64,000 nt of DNA, from positions 558,001-622,000 of the forward strand of contig NZ_BLRH01000029.1 of NCBI RefSeq assembly GCF_025996515.1. The letters are read 5' to 3'. Positions 54,215 to 64,000 of the stretch are shown in pieces (the first letter of the stretch is position 1; each line of letters begins with the position of its first letter). Under the pieces are notes generated by a model. That model ran no database searches and was not told where the DNA came from. It worked only from the letters and a program-made list of their open reading frames with translations. Origin of the DNA: Rhizohabitans arisaemae (lineage in GTDB: Bacteria; Actinomycetota; Actinomycetes; Streptosporangiales; Streptosporangiaceae). The position numbers and the translations under genes are program-made.

Positions 54215-55612
54215 TCAGGCCCGGGGCGGCCGGGTCATCGCCAGGACGTCCAGCACCCGATCCAGCCGCTCCTCGGTGAGCGTGCCGTTCGCGACGTGCC
54301 CTCGCTCGATCACGACGTCACGGATCGTCTTGCGCTCGGCGAGCGCCTGTTTGGCGATCCTGGCGGCCTCCTCGTAGCCGAGGTAGGGGTTGAGCGCCGT
54401 CACGATCGCGGGCGAGGACTCCGCGTACCGCAGGTTCTCCTCGACGTTGGCGGTGACACCGGCGACACAGCGGTCGGCGAACAGGCGGGAGACGCTGGCG
54501 AGGAGCCGGATCGACTCCAGCAGGTTCCCGGCGATGACCGGCAGCATCACGTTGAGCTCGAAGTTCCCGGAGGCGCCCGCGAACGTGACGCAGGCGTCGT
54601 TCCCGATCACTTGGGCGGCGACCATGCAGACCGCCTCGGGGATGACCGGGTTCACCTTGCCCGGCATGATCGACGATCCCGGCTGGAGGTCGGGGATCAC
54701 GATCTCGGCCAGACCGGCGCGCGGCCCCGAACCCATCCACCGGATGTCATTGGCGATCTTGTTCAGCCCGACGGCGATCGTCTTCAGCTGCCCGGAGAGC
54801 TCGACGAGGGCATCCCTGGCGCCCTGGGCCTCGAAGTGGTCACGCGCCTCGGTGAAGGGGAGCCCGGTGCTCTCCCCCAGCTCGGCGACGACCCGCTCGG
54901 CGAAGCCCGGCGGGGTGTTGAGCCCCGTCCCCACGGCGGTCCCGCCCAGCGGCAGCTCGGCGACGCGGGGCAGCGAGGCCTGGAGCCGCTCGATGCCGAG
55001 CTCGACCTGGGTCGCGTAGCCCCCGAACTCCTGGCCCAGCGTCACCGGGACGGCGTCCATCAGATGGGTGCGCCCGGCCTTGACGACGGAGGCGAACTCG
55101 GCCGACTTGGCCTCCAGCGCGGTCGCCAGATGCTCCAGCGCGGGCGTGAGGTCCTCGGCCACCGCCACCACGGCCGCGACGTGGATCGAGGACGGGAAGA
55201 CGTCGTTGGACGACTGGGAGGCGTTGACGTGGTCGTTGGGGTGCACGGGACGGCCCAGCCGCTCGGCGGCGAGCGTGGCGATCACCTCGTTGGCGTTCAT
55301 GTTGCTGGAGGTGCCGGAGCCGGTCTGGAACACGTCGACCGGGAAGTGCTCGTCCCAGATCCCCGCGACGATCTCGTTCGCCGCGGCCTCGATCGCCGCG
55401 GCCAGCTCCGTGTCGATCACGCCGAGCTCTCCGTTGACCTTCGCGCACGCGGCCTTGATCCGGCTCAGCGCGGCGATGTGCGCCCGCTCAAGACCCCGTC
55501 CGGAGATGGGGAAGTTCTCCACCGCCCGCTGGGTCTGAGCCCGCCATTTGGCGTGGCCGGGCACCCGGACCTCGCCCATGGAGTCGTACTCGATACGGAA
55601 TTCTGTGGTCAT
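54215..55612 (-). CDS. fumC: Class II fumarate hydratase
   Basis: A 465-residue iron-free fumarase of the aspartase/fumarase family: [13 protein letters not shown], the THLMDAVP region, and the signature loop [11 protein letters not shown] with catalytic Ser. It hydrates fumarate to malate. The ATG beginning MTTEFRIE was chosen by homology; the longer frame upstream is Arg/Pro-rich shadow. A class I, iron-sulfur fumarase is encoded 5 kb away, so the organism can switch enzymes under iron limitation or oxidative stress. Rv1098c is the corresponding gene in the mycobacterial block. Confidence 0.96.
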   Translation of the reverse strand: MTTEFRIEYDSMGEVRVPGHAKWRAQTQRAVENFPISGRGLERAHIAALSRIKAACAKVNGELGVIDTELAAAIEAAANEIVAGIWDEHFPVDVFQTGSGTSSNMNANEVIATLAAERLGRPVHPNDHVNASQSSNDVFPSSIHVAAVVAVAEDLTPALEHLATALEAKSAEFASVVKAGRTHLMDAVPVTLGQEFGGYATQVELGIERLQASLPRVAELPLGGTAVGTGLNTPPGFAERVVAELGESTGLPFTEARDHFEAQGARDALVELSGQLKTIAVGLNKIANDIRWMGSGPRAGLAEIVIPDLQPGSSIMPGKVNPVIPEAVCMVAAQVIGNDACVTFAGASGNFELNVMLPVIAGNLLESIRLLASVSRLFADRCVAGVTANVEENLRYAESSPAIVTALNPYLGYEEAARIAKQALAERKTIRDVVIERGHVANGTLTEERLDRVLDVLAMTRPPRA

Positions 55613-55688
55613 GTGTCCAGTCTGCCAAGAGGCGGACGGGAAGTACCCGGCGGCACGAGAACGCGGGGCCCGTGCCGCCGGGCGGTCT

Positions 55689-57830
55689 TCAGGACCCGCC
55701 GACGCCCTTGGGCACGGCGGGGCGGAACGAGGCGAGCACGGCGTCCAGCGGGCCGGCCTGCCACCGGCTCTCGGGGGCGGTCCAGGAGAGGGCGTAGTGG
55801 GGGCCTTCACCCGGCGCGAGCACGATCCTGGTGAGCACGCGGAAACGTTCACCGCCGTCGGTGTAGACGAACTCCCAGTCCAGTGAGTCCGTGCCCGGGT
55901 AGGGGTTGGGGTTCAGGGCGGCGGTCCGGGTCCGCTCGTAGCCGGGGTAGCGCGGCTTGTAGCGCTTCTCCAGCTCGGCCAGCGCGGCGTCCAGGTCCCG
56001 CGCCTCCAGCTTGACCCGGCTGACGCGGAGGAATCCGTCGTCGTGGGGGGAGCGGAATTCGACGTCGTCCCCGGAGCCGTCCGGGGTCATGGTGTCGGGC
56101 ACGTCGATCGTGAACCCCATCGGGTCCTTGTGCCGCTTGAATCCCTGGGGGACACCGTCCTCGGGATTCCCCGTCGGTGCCGGCTTGGTGGCGGTCGACG
56201 CGGGGGACTTGGTCGGCTGCGGCTCGGTGGGAGTGGACTCGGGGGACTTGGTCGGCGCGGAGCCGCTCGCGGTCGGGGTCGAGGGCGCCGGTACCCGGTT
56301 CGCGGTGTTCTCCCGGCCGGAGCCGCTGAGCGCGCTCGTCACCACGAAGGCGATCACGACCAGACCCATCACCCCGGCGAAGATCAGGAGGATGAGGCCC
56401 GCCCCGGACTTCTGCTTGCCCGTCTTGGCCGGGGGCGGCGGAGGGGAGGACGATCCGAAGACGTCGTGGAAGGCGCCGCCGTCCCGCCGTACGACCGTGG
56501 TCGCCGGGTCGGCCGGCGCGGACCCCGCGCCCGGCGTCCACGGGCCGGGCTCGGGACCGGCGGCACCGGGCTGGAACGCGGGCGGGGACCCCGCGCCCGG
56601 CGTCCACCCGGGCTCGGGTCCGGCGGCGGCCCCGGGCGGGGACCCGGCCGTGAAGGTGGGGGTGAAGGAGGGGGTGAACCCCGGGGAAGGGTTCTGTGCG
56701 ACGCCGGGCGCCGGGGGCGGCGCGGCGGGGAGATCCGCCGGGGATCCGGGACGGTTCGGCGAAGCACCCCAGATCGGCGAGGGGACCACCGGTGGCGGCG
56801 GAGCGGTTCTGGGCGGACGGGAGATCGCCCGGGTGCGGTCCAGGTCCGGCCGGTCGCCGTCCCCGGCCACGGGGGCGTCCGACGTGAAGTTCGCGGCGTT
56901 GTCGTAGGAGCCGGTGGCGGGGAGGTCGGCGACGACCGGGCCCACCGGTTCGGGTACGGGCCGCGCCGGGACCGGCGTAGGCGTGACCTCGGCGGCCGGG
57001 GCCGACTCCGGGGTGGCGCCGCGGGCCACGGAACGGAGCAGGGTGGCCGCTTCCTTGGCCGAGAGCCGGGCGGCCGGCTCCTTGCGGAGCAGCCCTTCCA
57101 GCAGCGGGCGGAGCGGCCCGGCCTGGCGCGGCGTGTCGGCCTCCTCCTGGAGGAGCGCGTTGATCGTCGCCATGACGGAGCGGCGTTCGAAGGCGGCCCG
57201 GCCCTCGACCGCGAAGTAGAGGGTCGCGCCGAGCGACCAGAAGTCGGACTCAGGCCCGGTGTACTCACCGCGCGCCCGTTCCGGCGCGGTGTAACCGGGG
57301 GAGCCGATCACCATCCCGGTCTTGGTCAGATCGGGGTCGGAGTGGAACTTGGCGATGCCGAAGTCGGTGAGGACGACCCTGCCGCCTTCGGTGAGCAGGA
57401 CGTTGCCCGGCTTGACGTCCCGGTGCAGCACGCCCTTGGCGTGCGCGACCCGGAGCGCCTCGAGCAGGTCCTCGCCGATCTCCGCCACGACCCGGGGGGA
57501 GAGGGGGCCGTCCTGCTCGATGATCTGTTCCAGCGAGCGCGCGTCGACCAGCTCCATGACGATCCAGGGACGGTCGTCCTCGGTGACCACGTCGAAGACG
57601 GTGATGACGGACGGGTGCTGGACCTGGGCCGCCGCCCGTGCCTCGCGGACGGTTCGCTCGCAGAGCTCGACCTGCTGTTCCCGGTCGAGTCCCTTGGGGA
57701 GGGTCACCTCTTTGACGGCGACCGTACGGTTCAGGAGCTGGTCGCGAGCCCGCCAGACCGTGCCCATACTGCCTCGGCCCACGGGATCGACCAGCTCGTA
57801 ACGCCCAGCGAGCAAACGCTTCTCAGGCAT
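55689..57830 (-). CDS. Transmembrane Ser/Thr protein kinase, kinase 1
   Basis: A 713-residue PknB-like kinase. The kinase domain (1-270) has the Gly loop GRGSMGTVW, Lys in [18 protein letters not shown] and SPGYTAPE. A long Pro/Gly/Ala-rich cytoplasmic linker with [10 protein letters not shown]-type repeats follows. One transmembrane helix ([19 protein letters not shown]) leads to a Ser/Thr/Pro-rich stalk and a folded extracellular domain (about 585-705; [25 protein letters not shown]). There are no PASTA repeats, so the ligand is unknown. TATCGT ends six bases before the ATG. Its tandem partner lies 34 bases upstream. Confidence 0.93.
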   Translation of the reverse strand: MPEKRLLAGRYELVDPVGRGSMGTVWRARDQLLNRTVAVKEVTLPKGLDREQQVELCERTVREARAAAQVQHPSVITVFDVVTEDDRPWIVMELVDARSLEQIIEQDGPLSPRVVAEIGEDLLEALRVAHAKGVLHRDVKPGNVLLTEGGRVVLTDFGIAKFHSDPDLTKTGMVIGSPGYTAPERARGEYTGPESDFWSLGATLYFAVEGRAAFERRSVMATINALLQEEADTPRQAGPLRPLLEGLLRKEPAARLSAKEAATLLRSVARGATPESAPAAEVTPTPVPARPVPEPVGPVVADLPATGSYDNAANFTSDAPVAGDGDRPDLDRTRAISRPPRTAPPPPVVPSPIWGASPNRPGSPADLPAAPPPAPGVAQNPSPGFTPSFTPTFTAGSPPGAAAGPEPGWTPGAGSPPAFQPGAAGPEPGPWTPGAGSAPADPATTVVRRDGGAFHDVFGSSSPPPPPAKTGKQKSGAGLILLIFAGVMGLVVIAFVVTSALSGSGRENTANRVPAPSTPTASGSAPTKSPESTPTEPQPTKSPASTATKPAPTGNPEDGVPQGFKRHKDPMGFTIDVPDTMTPDGSGDDVEFRSPHDDGFLRVSRVKLEARDLDAALAELEKRYKPRYPGYERTRTAALNPNPYPGTDSLDWEFVYTDGGERFRVLTRIVLAPGEGPHYALSWTAPESRWQAGPLDAVLASFRPAVPKGVGGS

Positions 57831-57864
57831 GCCTCGACGATAGCGGCAAGACTTGACGCCCGCT

Positions 57865-59301
57865 TTACCCTGACTTGCACGCGTGCCCGGATCCGCAGTG
57901 CGCGACGTCCACGGCCCGGTTCGCCCGCGCGATGTTGCTGAAGATCAAAATCATGAGCAGCGCGGAGACCACCACCCCCGCCATCAAGGTGAACCTCCGC
58001 CAGTCCCGGGACGGCTTCGGCTCCGGTTTCCGGTGCGCGGCCCTGGAGGTCGGCCGCGGCGGACGGGAGGAGGCGAGCCTTCTCGGCACCCCCCACCGGG
58101 ACTCGTTGATCTTCCTGGGCAGGACGTTCCACGGGAAAGCCGGTGCGTCGGCCGCCACGGGCGGTGGCGACGCCCGATGCGCTCCGCCCCGGTGCCTGGG
58201 GGCGGGAACCTGCGTCCGGTACGCCTGCGACCCCTGATCAGGCGGCCCGTACGCCTGCGACCCCGGATCCATCGACCCGTACGACGGCGGCCCGTACTGC
58301 TGCGGTCCTCGCGCGAGGTCGCCGTGGCGGTGGGTATCCGTGACGGGCTCGGACACGTGGGGGCCGTGGGACAACCCGTGGACCGGGCGGATCGGGGTCT
58401 CGGCGGCACGTGCCGGACGGATCTGCGGATACGGCGGGCGCACCTGGAACGGGCCCCAGGCGGGGCGCTCCTCGGCCTCGCGGCCCGCCGCGACCCGGGC
58501 CAGCATCAGGGCCGCGGCGGCCCCGTCCAGCCGGGTGTTCGGGTCGATGCGGAGCAGTCCGTTGAGCACGGGCGCGAGCGGCCCGGCGAGGCTCATCGGG
58601 ATGGGCTCCCCGCTGGTCAGCGCGGCCAGCGCCGCGGCGGCCGTACGGCGGCCGTGCAGCCCGCGACCCTCCACCGCCGTGTACAGCGTGGCACCGAGGG
58701 ACCACAGGTCCGCCGCGGAGCCCGCCTGGGCGCCGAGGACCCGCTCGGGGGCGATGTAGCCGGCGGAGCCGAGGACGATCCCCGCCTGGGTGATCGGGAC
58801 GTCGCCTTCGAGGAGCGCCAGGCCGAAGTCGGTGAGGACGACGCGGTCGTGCTCGGCCAGGAGCACGTTGCTCGGCTTCACGTCCCGGTGGAGGATCCCC
58901 TTCGCGTGCGCGGCGCGGAGCGCGCTGAGCACCTGCCTGCCGATCTCGGCGACCCGGCGGGCCGGGATCGGGCCGTCCTGGCGGACGACCTCCTCCAGCG
59001 AGCGGGCTTTGAGGAACTCCATGACGATCCAGGGACGGTTGTCCTCCAGGACGACGTCGAAGACCGTGATGACGGAAGGGTGGGCGACCCGAGCGGTCGC
59101 CCGCCCTTCGCGTTCGGTCCGTGCGCAGAGTTCCTTGCGCAGATCCTCGTCCAGCACGAGTGGAAGGCGCATCTCCTTGACCGCGACATCACGGTCGAGG
59201 AACTCGTCTTTCGCCCGCCAGACAGTACCCATACCGCCACGACCGACTGGATCAACGAGCCGATACCGCGCAGCGAGCAGATATCCGGGCGGGGCACGCA
59301 T
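57865..59301 (-). CDS. Transmembrane Ser/Thr protein kinase, kinase 2
   Basis: A 478-residue kinase, closely related in its kinase domain (1-275; GRGGMGTVW, VAVKEM, LHRDVKPSN, DFG, SAGYIAPE) to the neighbouring kinase. The juxtamembrane region contains SQAYGPPDQG-like repeats and a basic patch before the helix TLMAGVVVSALLMILIFSNIA. Only about 20 residues lie outside, with two Cys (VAHCGSGHACKSG), so it lacks a folded sensor and may depend on dimerisation or its partner. TATCCT ends seven bases before the ATG, implying leaderless translation. Confidence 0.93.
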   Translation of the reverse strand: MRAPPGYLLAARYRLVDPVGRGGMGTVWRAKDEFLDRDVAVKEMRLPLVLDEDLRKELCARTEREGRATARVAHPSVITVFDVVLEDNRPWIVMEFLKARSLEEVVRQDGPIPARRVAEIGRQVLSALRAAHAKGILHRDVKPSNVLLAEHDRVVLTDFGLALLEGDVPITQAGIVLGSAGYIAPERVLGAQAGSAADLWSLGATLYTAVEGRGLHGRRTAAAALAALTSGEPIPMSLAGPLAPVLNGLLRIDPNTRLDGAAAALMLARVAAGREAEERPAWGPFQVRPPYPQIRPARAAETPIRPVHGLSHGPHVSEPVTDTHRHGDLARGPQQYGPPSYGSMDPGSQAYGPPDQGSQAYRTQVPAPRHRGGAHRASPPPVAADAPAFPWNVLPRKINESRWGVPRRLASSRPPRPTSRAAHRKPEPKPSRDWRRFTLMAGVVVSALLMILIFSNIARANRAVDVAHCGSGHACKSG

Positions 59302-59376
59302 GGCTGTGAGGATACCTATAGGTGCGTTCCGGTCTGTACCCGATCGAGTAGCGGACCGGGAACGTGTCGCGATTCG

Positions 59377-59982
59377 TCAGCTGACGCCACGGGCCGCGTC
59401 GAAGCGGGCCTTGACGTCATTCCAGTTGATCAGATCCCAGAGCTTTTGCACATAGTCCGGGCGGACATTCTTGTACTGCAGGTAGTAAGCGTGCTCCCAC
59501 GCGTCGAAGACCAGCAGCGGAGTGGTGCTCATGCCCACGTTGCCGTGGTGGTCGTAGACCTGCTCGACGATGAGCCTCTTGCCCAGCGGCTCCCAGGCCA
59601 GCACGCCCCATCCCGAACCCTGGACGGTCGCGGTGGCGGTGGTGAGCTGCTTGCTGAAGGCGTCGAACGAGCCGAAGTGCTCGTCGATGGCGGACGCGAG
59701 GTCGCCGTCGGGGCGGTCGCCGCCGTCCGGGGAGAGGTTCTGCCAGAAGATCGTGTGCAGCACGTGGCCGGAGAGGTTGAACGCGAAGGTCTTCTCCAGA
59801 CCGACCAGGCCGCCGAACTCCTGCTTGTCCCTCGCCTCGGCCAGCTTCTCAAGGGTGTCGTTGGCACCCTTGACGTAGGCCGCGTGGTGCTTGGCGTGGT
59901 GCAGCTCCAGGATCTGCCCGGTGATGGCGGGCTCCAGAGCGGCGTAGTCGTAGGGCATATCGGGAAGCGTGTACGAACCCAT
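59377..59982 (-). CDS. Iron/manganese superoxide dismutase
   Basis: A 201-residue SOD. Metal ligands are H28 ([11 protein letters not shown]), H76 (LHTIFW), D160 and H164 ([12 protein letters not shown]). The second-shell Gln lies in [12 protein letters not shown] and His in KHHAAY. Both Fe and Mn forms share these residues, and metal preference cannot be decided. The ATG beginning [10 protein letters not shown] is preferred because AGGAAGG directly precedes it. Placed just after the oxygen-sensitive fumarase gene, its product would protect that enzyme's cluster. Confidence 0.95.
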   Translation of the reverse strand: MGSYTLPDMPYDYAALEPAITGQILELHHAKHHAAYVKGANDTLEKLAEARDKQEFGGLVGLEKTFAFNLSGHVLHTIFWQNLSPDGGDRPDGDLASAIDEHFGSFDAFSKQLTTATATVQGSGWGVLAWEPLGKRLIVEQVYDHHGNVGMSTTPLLVFDAWEHAYYLQYKNVRPDYVQKLWDLINWNDVKARFDAARGVS

Positions 59983-60209
59983 AACCTTCCTCGGTTTCGT
60001 ATTGAGAGCAAGGTGTAACCAAAGGCCATCCTGCACCATGGCATCGGGCGATCCTGCGGCATCCCCCCATACGGGAGGGGAAAAAGCGCCCTGGCCTCCG
60101 CGGTCTTCCTGGGTCGTCTACCCGCGGCGATCCCGGCCAACCATCCGATCAACGATCTTCGCACGGTACGGGTCACGCCCGGCTCACCGGGCGTGACCTG
60201 TGGAAACCG

Positions 60210-61850
<1,641 letters not shown>

Positions 61851-61898
61851 CGCGTCTTCCTCGTCACGACATACGGGTCGCCCCCAGGGTACGGCCCG

Positions 61899-62807
61899 TC
61901 ACCGGCGGATCTCATCCGGGAGGGTCGTCGCCCCCGTGACCTTGGGCTTTTCCGGGGAGAGCCCGATGAGAACGCCCAGGATGACCAGGAACGCGCCGCC
62001 GAGGTCCCCCGGGGTCGGCGTGCCCAGCCCCAGCAGCAGTGTGCCGATGATCGCCCCCACGGGCATCATCCCGGCGAACAGCCCGGCCCGGTCCACGCCG
62101 AGTAGGGGGAGCGCGGTGTACCAGAGGAAGAAGGCGCCCGCGCTCACCACCGTGCCGAGATAGATCAGGGAGAGGGCCTCGGCCATGCTCGGGATCCGGA
62201 ACGCCCCCGTGCCGTCGAAGGCCAAGCCGACCACGATGAACATCGGGATCGAGGTCACCGTCGTGTAGGCGGAGATGCGTACCGCCCCGAGCTTGGGCAG
62301 GAGCGGGATGGCCAGCAGGGAGAAGCACACCTCGCAGGCGAGCGCGCCGAGGGAGTAGAGCAGGCCGGGGAGGTTCCCGCTGCCGAGACCGGTGCTGAGC
62401 GTGGCGCCCGCCACGACGATCGAGGCGGCGGTGACCACGCGGACGGAGGGCCGGCGTCCGGCGGCGAGCGGTCCGGCGATGGCCAGGATCAGCGGGACCG
62501 AGCCCACGATCGTGCCGAGCAGGGTCGGGCTGGAGTGCCGGGCCGCCTCGATGACGAAGACGTTGAACAGGACGAGCCCGGTGGCCGAGAGCGCCAGCAG
62601 GTACAGCGTCTCGCGCCGCGTCAGCCGTACCCAGCCCAGGCCCATGGCTCCGGCGATGCCGATCAGCAGCACGGCGGCGAGGGTGTACCGCAGCGCCTGG
62701 CCGCCATAGATCGGATAAGTGCCGACCAAGGCGGACACGGCGGCGAGCGTGCCCACGAGAAACATGGCGGAGGTGGCGCAGAGCGCGCCTCTCACTGTTC
62801 TGGTCAT
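61899..62807 (-). CDS. EamA/DMT family transporter
   Basis: A 302-residue permease with ten predicted helices in two EamA repeats (about 5-138 and 148-290). The mark of the family, a helix ending with TLLGTIVGSVPLILAIAGPL, lies in repeat 1, and GALACEVCFSLLAIPLLP starts repeat 2. Members export amino acids or other small metabolites; the substrate is not evident. Three TTGGTCCAA-like motifs directly upstream of its ATG suggest control by a dedicated regulator, probably of the MocR/GntR type often linked to EamA genes. Confidence 0.88.
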   Translation of the reverse strand: MTRTVRGALCATSAMFLVGTLAAVSALVGTYPIYGGQALRYTLAAVLLIGIAGAMGLGWVRLTRRETLYLLALSATGLVLFNVFVIEAARHSSPTLLGTIVGSVPLILAIAGPLAAGRRPSVRVVTAASIVVAGATLSTGLGSGNLPGLLYSLGALACEVCFSLLAIPLLPKLGAVRISAYTTVTSIPMFIVVGLAFDGTGAFRIPSMAEALSLIYLGTVVSAGAFFLWYTALPLLGVDRAGLFAGMMPVGAIIGTLLLGLGTPTPGDLGGAFLVILGVLIGLSPEKPKVTGATTLPDEIRR

Positions 62808-62827
62808 GAGGAAGAATCTAGATAGCT

Positions 62828-62874
62828 ATTGGTCCAAAGTATTGGTCCAATGCATGGCAAATCTAGTGGTCCAT
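62828..62874. promoter_or_regulatory. Three TTGGTCCAA operator-like repeats
   Basis: ATTGGTCCAA at 62828-62837 and 62841-62850, and the variant AGTGGTCCAT at 62865-62874. Each is nearly palindromic (TTGG-T-CCAA). They lie 20-70 bases before the EamA start codon. The first two start 13 bases apart and the third 24 bases further on. Confidence 0.65.
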
Positions 62875-63223
62875 TCCTGAGTCGCCGATCCGGATGATCA
62901 CTGTGTCGTGTGCACGTCGGCGGGTGCGTCCAGCGCGACGATCACGGGAATGCGGGGGCGATTGGGCCTCTTTGTCGAAAATGAGTTAGATTCGCGTCGC
63001 GGTGAGGTTTGGCCGTCTTTGGGTCAACGGCGGCCGTGGCCGATCCGTCCGCTCGTGATCACCGTGTCTTCCGTGTTCTGGCACTGGGGAGGACGCGGTG
63101 ATCACGGCGGGCTTCGGCCGCGCACGACCGGAGGCGCCCTCGGCGGTTTTCGAGCGGACTCCCGGGGCCTCGCTCAGGGATTCGCCGGATGTCATCCACC
63201 CACGCGGGATATATCGTCGAAGG

Positions 63224-63883
63224 GTGGACCAACGATCTCCGTCCCCCTGGGACCCGCGTCGGATCGCCGAGCAGGTCGGCTTGCCGGTGACCGCGCGGGG
63301 CGACGCGCCACGGCCCGAGGAGCTGCGCGCCTCCGACGCCGATCGGGAACGCGTCGTCGACGTGCTCCGCGAAGCCGCCGCGGACGGGCGGATCACCGCC
63401 GTCGAGCACGAGGAGCGGATCGAACGCGTCTACCGGGCCCGCACCCTGGGAGAGCTGGTCGTCGTCACCGCGGATCTGCTCGCCCCCGACGAGCAGCCGC
63501 TGCAAATGGACACCCGGCCGGTGTCGGTCTTCTTCCGCTCCGACGAGCGCAAGGGACGGTTCGTGGTCCCGCCCCGGTACCCGGTCACCGCCTTCTTCGG
63601 CAACGTCACGCTGGACCTGCGCGAGGCGCTCCTCCAGACGCACCACGTCAGCCTCAACCTGTCGGTGATCTGCGGCAAGGTCACGTTGATCGTGCCGCAG
63701 GGGGTGCGGATCGAGATGTCGGCCTCGGTCGTGGTGGGGGGGCGGAACAACAAGGTCCCGCCCCCGGCCGACCCGGGGGCGCCCACGATCGAGATCGACG
63801 GATTCGTGCTGCTGGGCGAGGTGACGGCGAAGTCGCCCAAGCCGCCTAAGGCACGGTGGTTCGGCCGGCGCAGACCGGCCTGA
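63224..63883 (+). CDS. DUF1707 / cell-wall-active antibiotic response-like protein
   Basis: A 219-residue protein. The DUF1707 module covers about residues 30-85 (LRASDADRERVVDVLREA, then GRITAVEHEERIERVYRARTL, where GRI and RTLGEL are the core). Residues 105-205 form repeated beta strands (FFGNVTLDLREAL, ICGKVTLIVPQGVRIEM), the LiaF/DUF2154-like beta-helix of wall-stress proteins. No transmembrane segment is seen. GTG start; TATCGT lies six bases before it. It is convergent with glpX, with only three bases between the stops. Confidence 0.85.
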   Translation: MDQRSPSPWDPRRIAEQVGLPVTARGDAPRPEELRASDADRERVVDVLREAAADGRITAVEHEERIERVYRARTLGELVVVTADLLAPDEQPLQMDTRPVSVFFRSDERKGRFVVPPRYPVTAFFGNVTLDLREALLQTHHVSLNLSVICGKVTLIVPQGVRIEMSASVVVGGRNNKVPPPADPGAPTIEIDGFVLLGEVTAKSPKPPKARWFGRRRPA

Positions 63884-63886
63884 CCG

Positions 63887-64000
63887 TCACTGGGCGCTGT
63901 CGAAGTTGATCGCGCTGTAGGCGCGGAGCTTCCAGAGCTGGTGCTCGCTTTCGATCTTGCGGATGGTGCCGCTGCGCCCCCGCATCACCAGCGAGCCGGT
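63887..64000 (-). CDS. glpX: Class II fructose-1,6-bisphosphatase, C-terminal end (partial)
   Basis: The last 37 codons and stop of a gene that continues outside the window. The peptide (SLVMRGRSGTIRKIES, then the acidic end FDSAQ) matches the C-terminus of actinobacterial GlpX, which hydrolyses fructose 1,6-bisphosphate in gluconeogenesis. Position supports it: in Mycobacterium tuberculosis glpX (Rv1099c) adjoins the class II fumarase gene, also nearby here. With so little sequence the call is tentative. Confidence 0.7.
   Translation of the reverse strand, partial: TGSLVMRGRSGTIRKIESEHQLWKLRAYSAINFDSAQ

Noticed and set aside
57883-60018. 711-codon plus-strand frame
   Set aside because: Antisense to the second kinase and superoxide dismutase. 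Composition is Arg/Gly/Asp-rich without motifs.

Overview
The window is high-GC DNA with dense, actinobacterial-style gene packing: GTG starts, ATGA overlaps, and -10 hexamers seven bases before start codons. A mycothiol conjugate amidase, a GTP-dependent PEP carboxykinase, actinobacterial Ser/Thr kinases and TIGR04222 membrane proteins point to a filamentous actinomycete. A Streptosporangiaceae-like genus is my best guess, but it is inference from gene content. No rRNA, tRNA, CRISPR array, prophage or intact insertion sequence was seen.

The backbone follows the Mycobacterium tuberculosis block Rv1077-Rv1099c (cbs, metB, greA, Rv1081c, mca, Rv1083, Rv1084, Z-prenyl diphosphate synthase, phoH2, fum, glpX), opened up by inserted accessory blocks. 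Layout: 1-4.4 kb, end of cystathionine beta-synthase, an orphan histidine kinase, a short MMPL protein and cystathionine gamma-synthase/lyase. 4.4-8.3 kb, a membrane protein and a MoxR-type ATPase/VWA pair. 8.5-14.2 kb, FIST sensor, ROK kinase, GT-C-like membrane protein, a secreted protein and threonine deaminase. 14.2-19.8 kb, tandem secreted M1 peptidases, an RDD protein, and hppD divergent from an Lrp regulator. 20-26.2 kb, a class A PBP, a DUF255 protein, a small protein with an amyloid-type tail and an NmrA-like protein. 26.9-30.6 kb, alginate-lyase-like protein, FhuF-like reductase, and an SDR/TetR divergent pair sharing a very long operator.

31-34.5 kb holds a two-gene operon of membrane-anchored solute-binding-like proteins, one with a C-terminal VWA domain and no transporter. 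34.6-42.3 kb holds an unknown protein, GNAT protein, small membrane protein, mca, DUF4307, greA, an NlpC/P60 hydrolase and pckG behind a repeat-rich promoter region. 42.4-47.4 kb is the most distinctive region: a small protein and three paralogous TIGR04222 membrane proteins with Gly/Cys-rich C-terminal tails, then a DUF692 (MNIO) oxidase and a small partner protein. This looks like a membrane-anchored, RiPP-like cysteine-modification system.

47.4-53.3 kb holds an unknown protein, Z-prenyl diphosphate synthase, PhoH2, a transglycosylase-like wall enzyme behind a perfect CRP-type site and a structured leader, and a glycosyltransferase. 53.5-64 kb holds a TetR regulator, class II fumarase, two Ser/Thr kinases, Fe/Mn superoxide dismutase, class I fumarase, an EamA transporter with repeated operator motifs, a DUF1707 protein and the end of glpX.

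Recurring themes: sulfur amino acids and mycothiol (cbs, metB, mca), C4 metabolism and gluconeogenesis (two fumarases, pckG, glpX), cell-wall synthesis and turnover (PBP, NlpC/P60, transglycosylase, prenyl synthase), and Ser/Thr kinase signalling.
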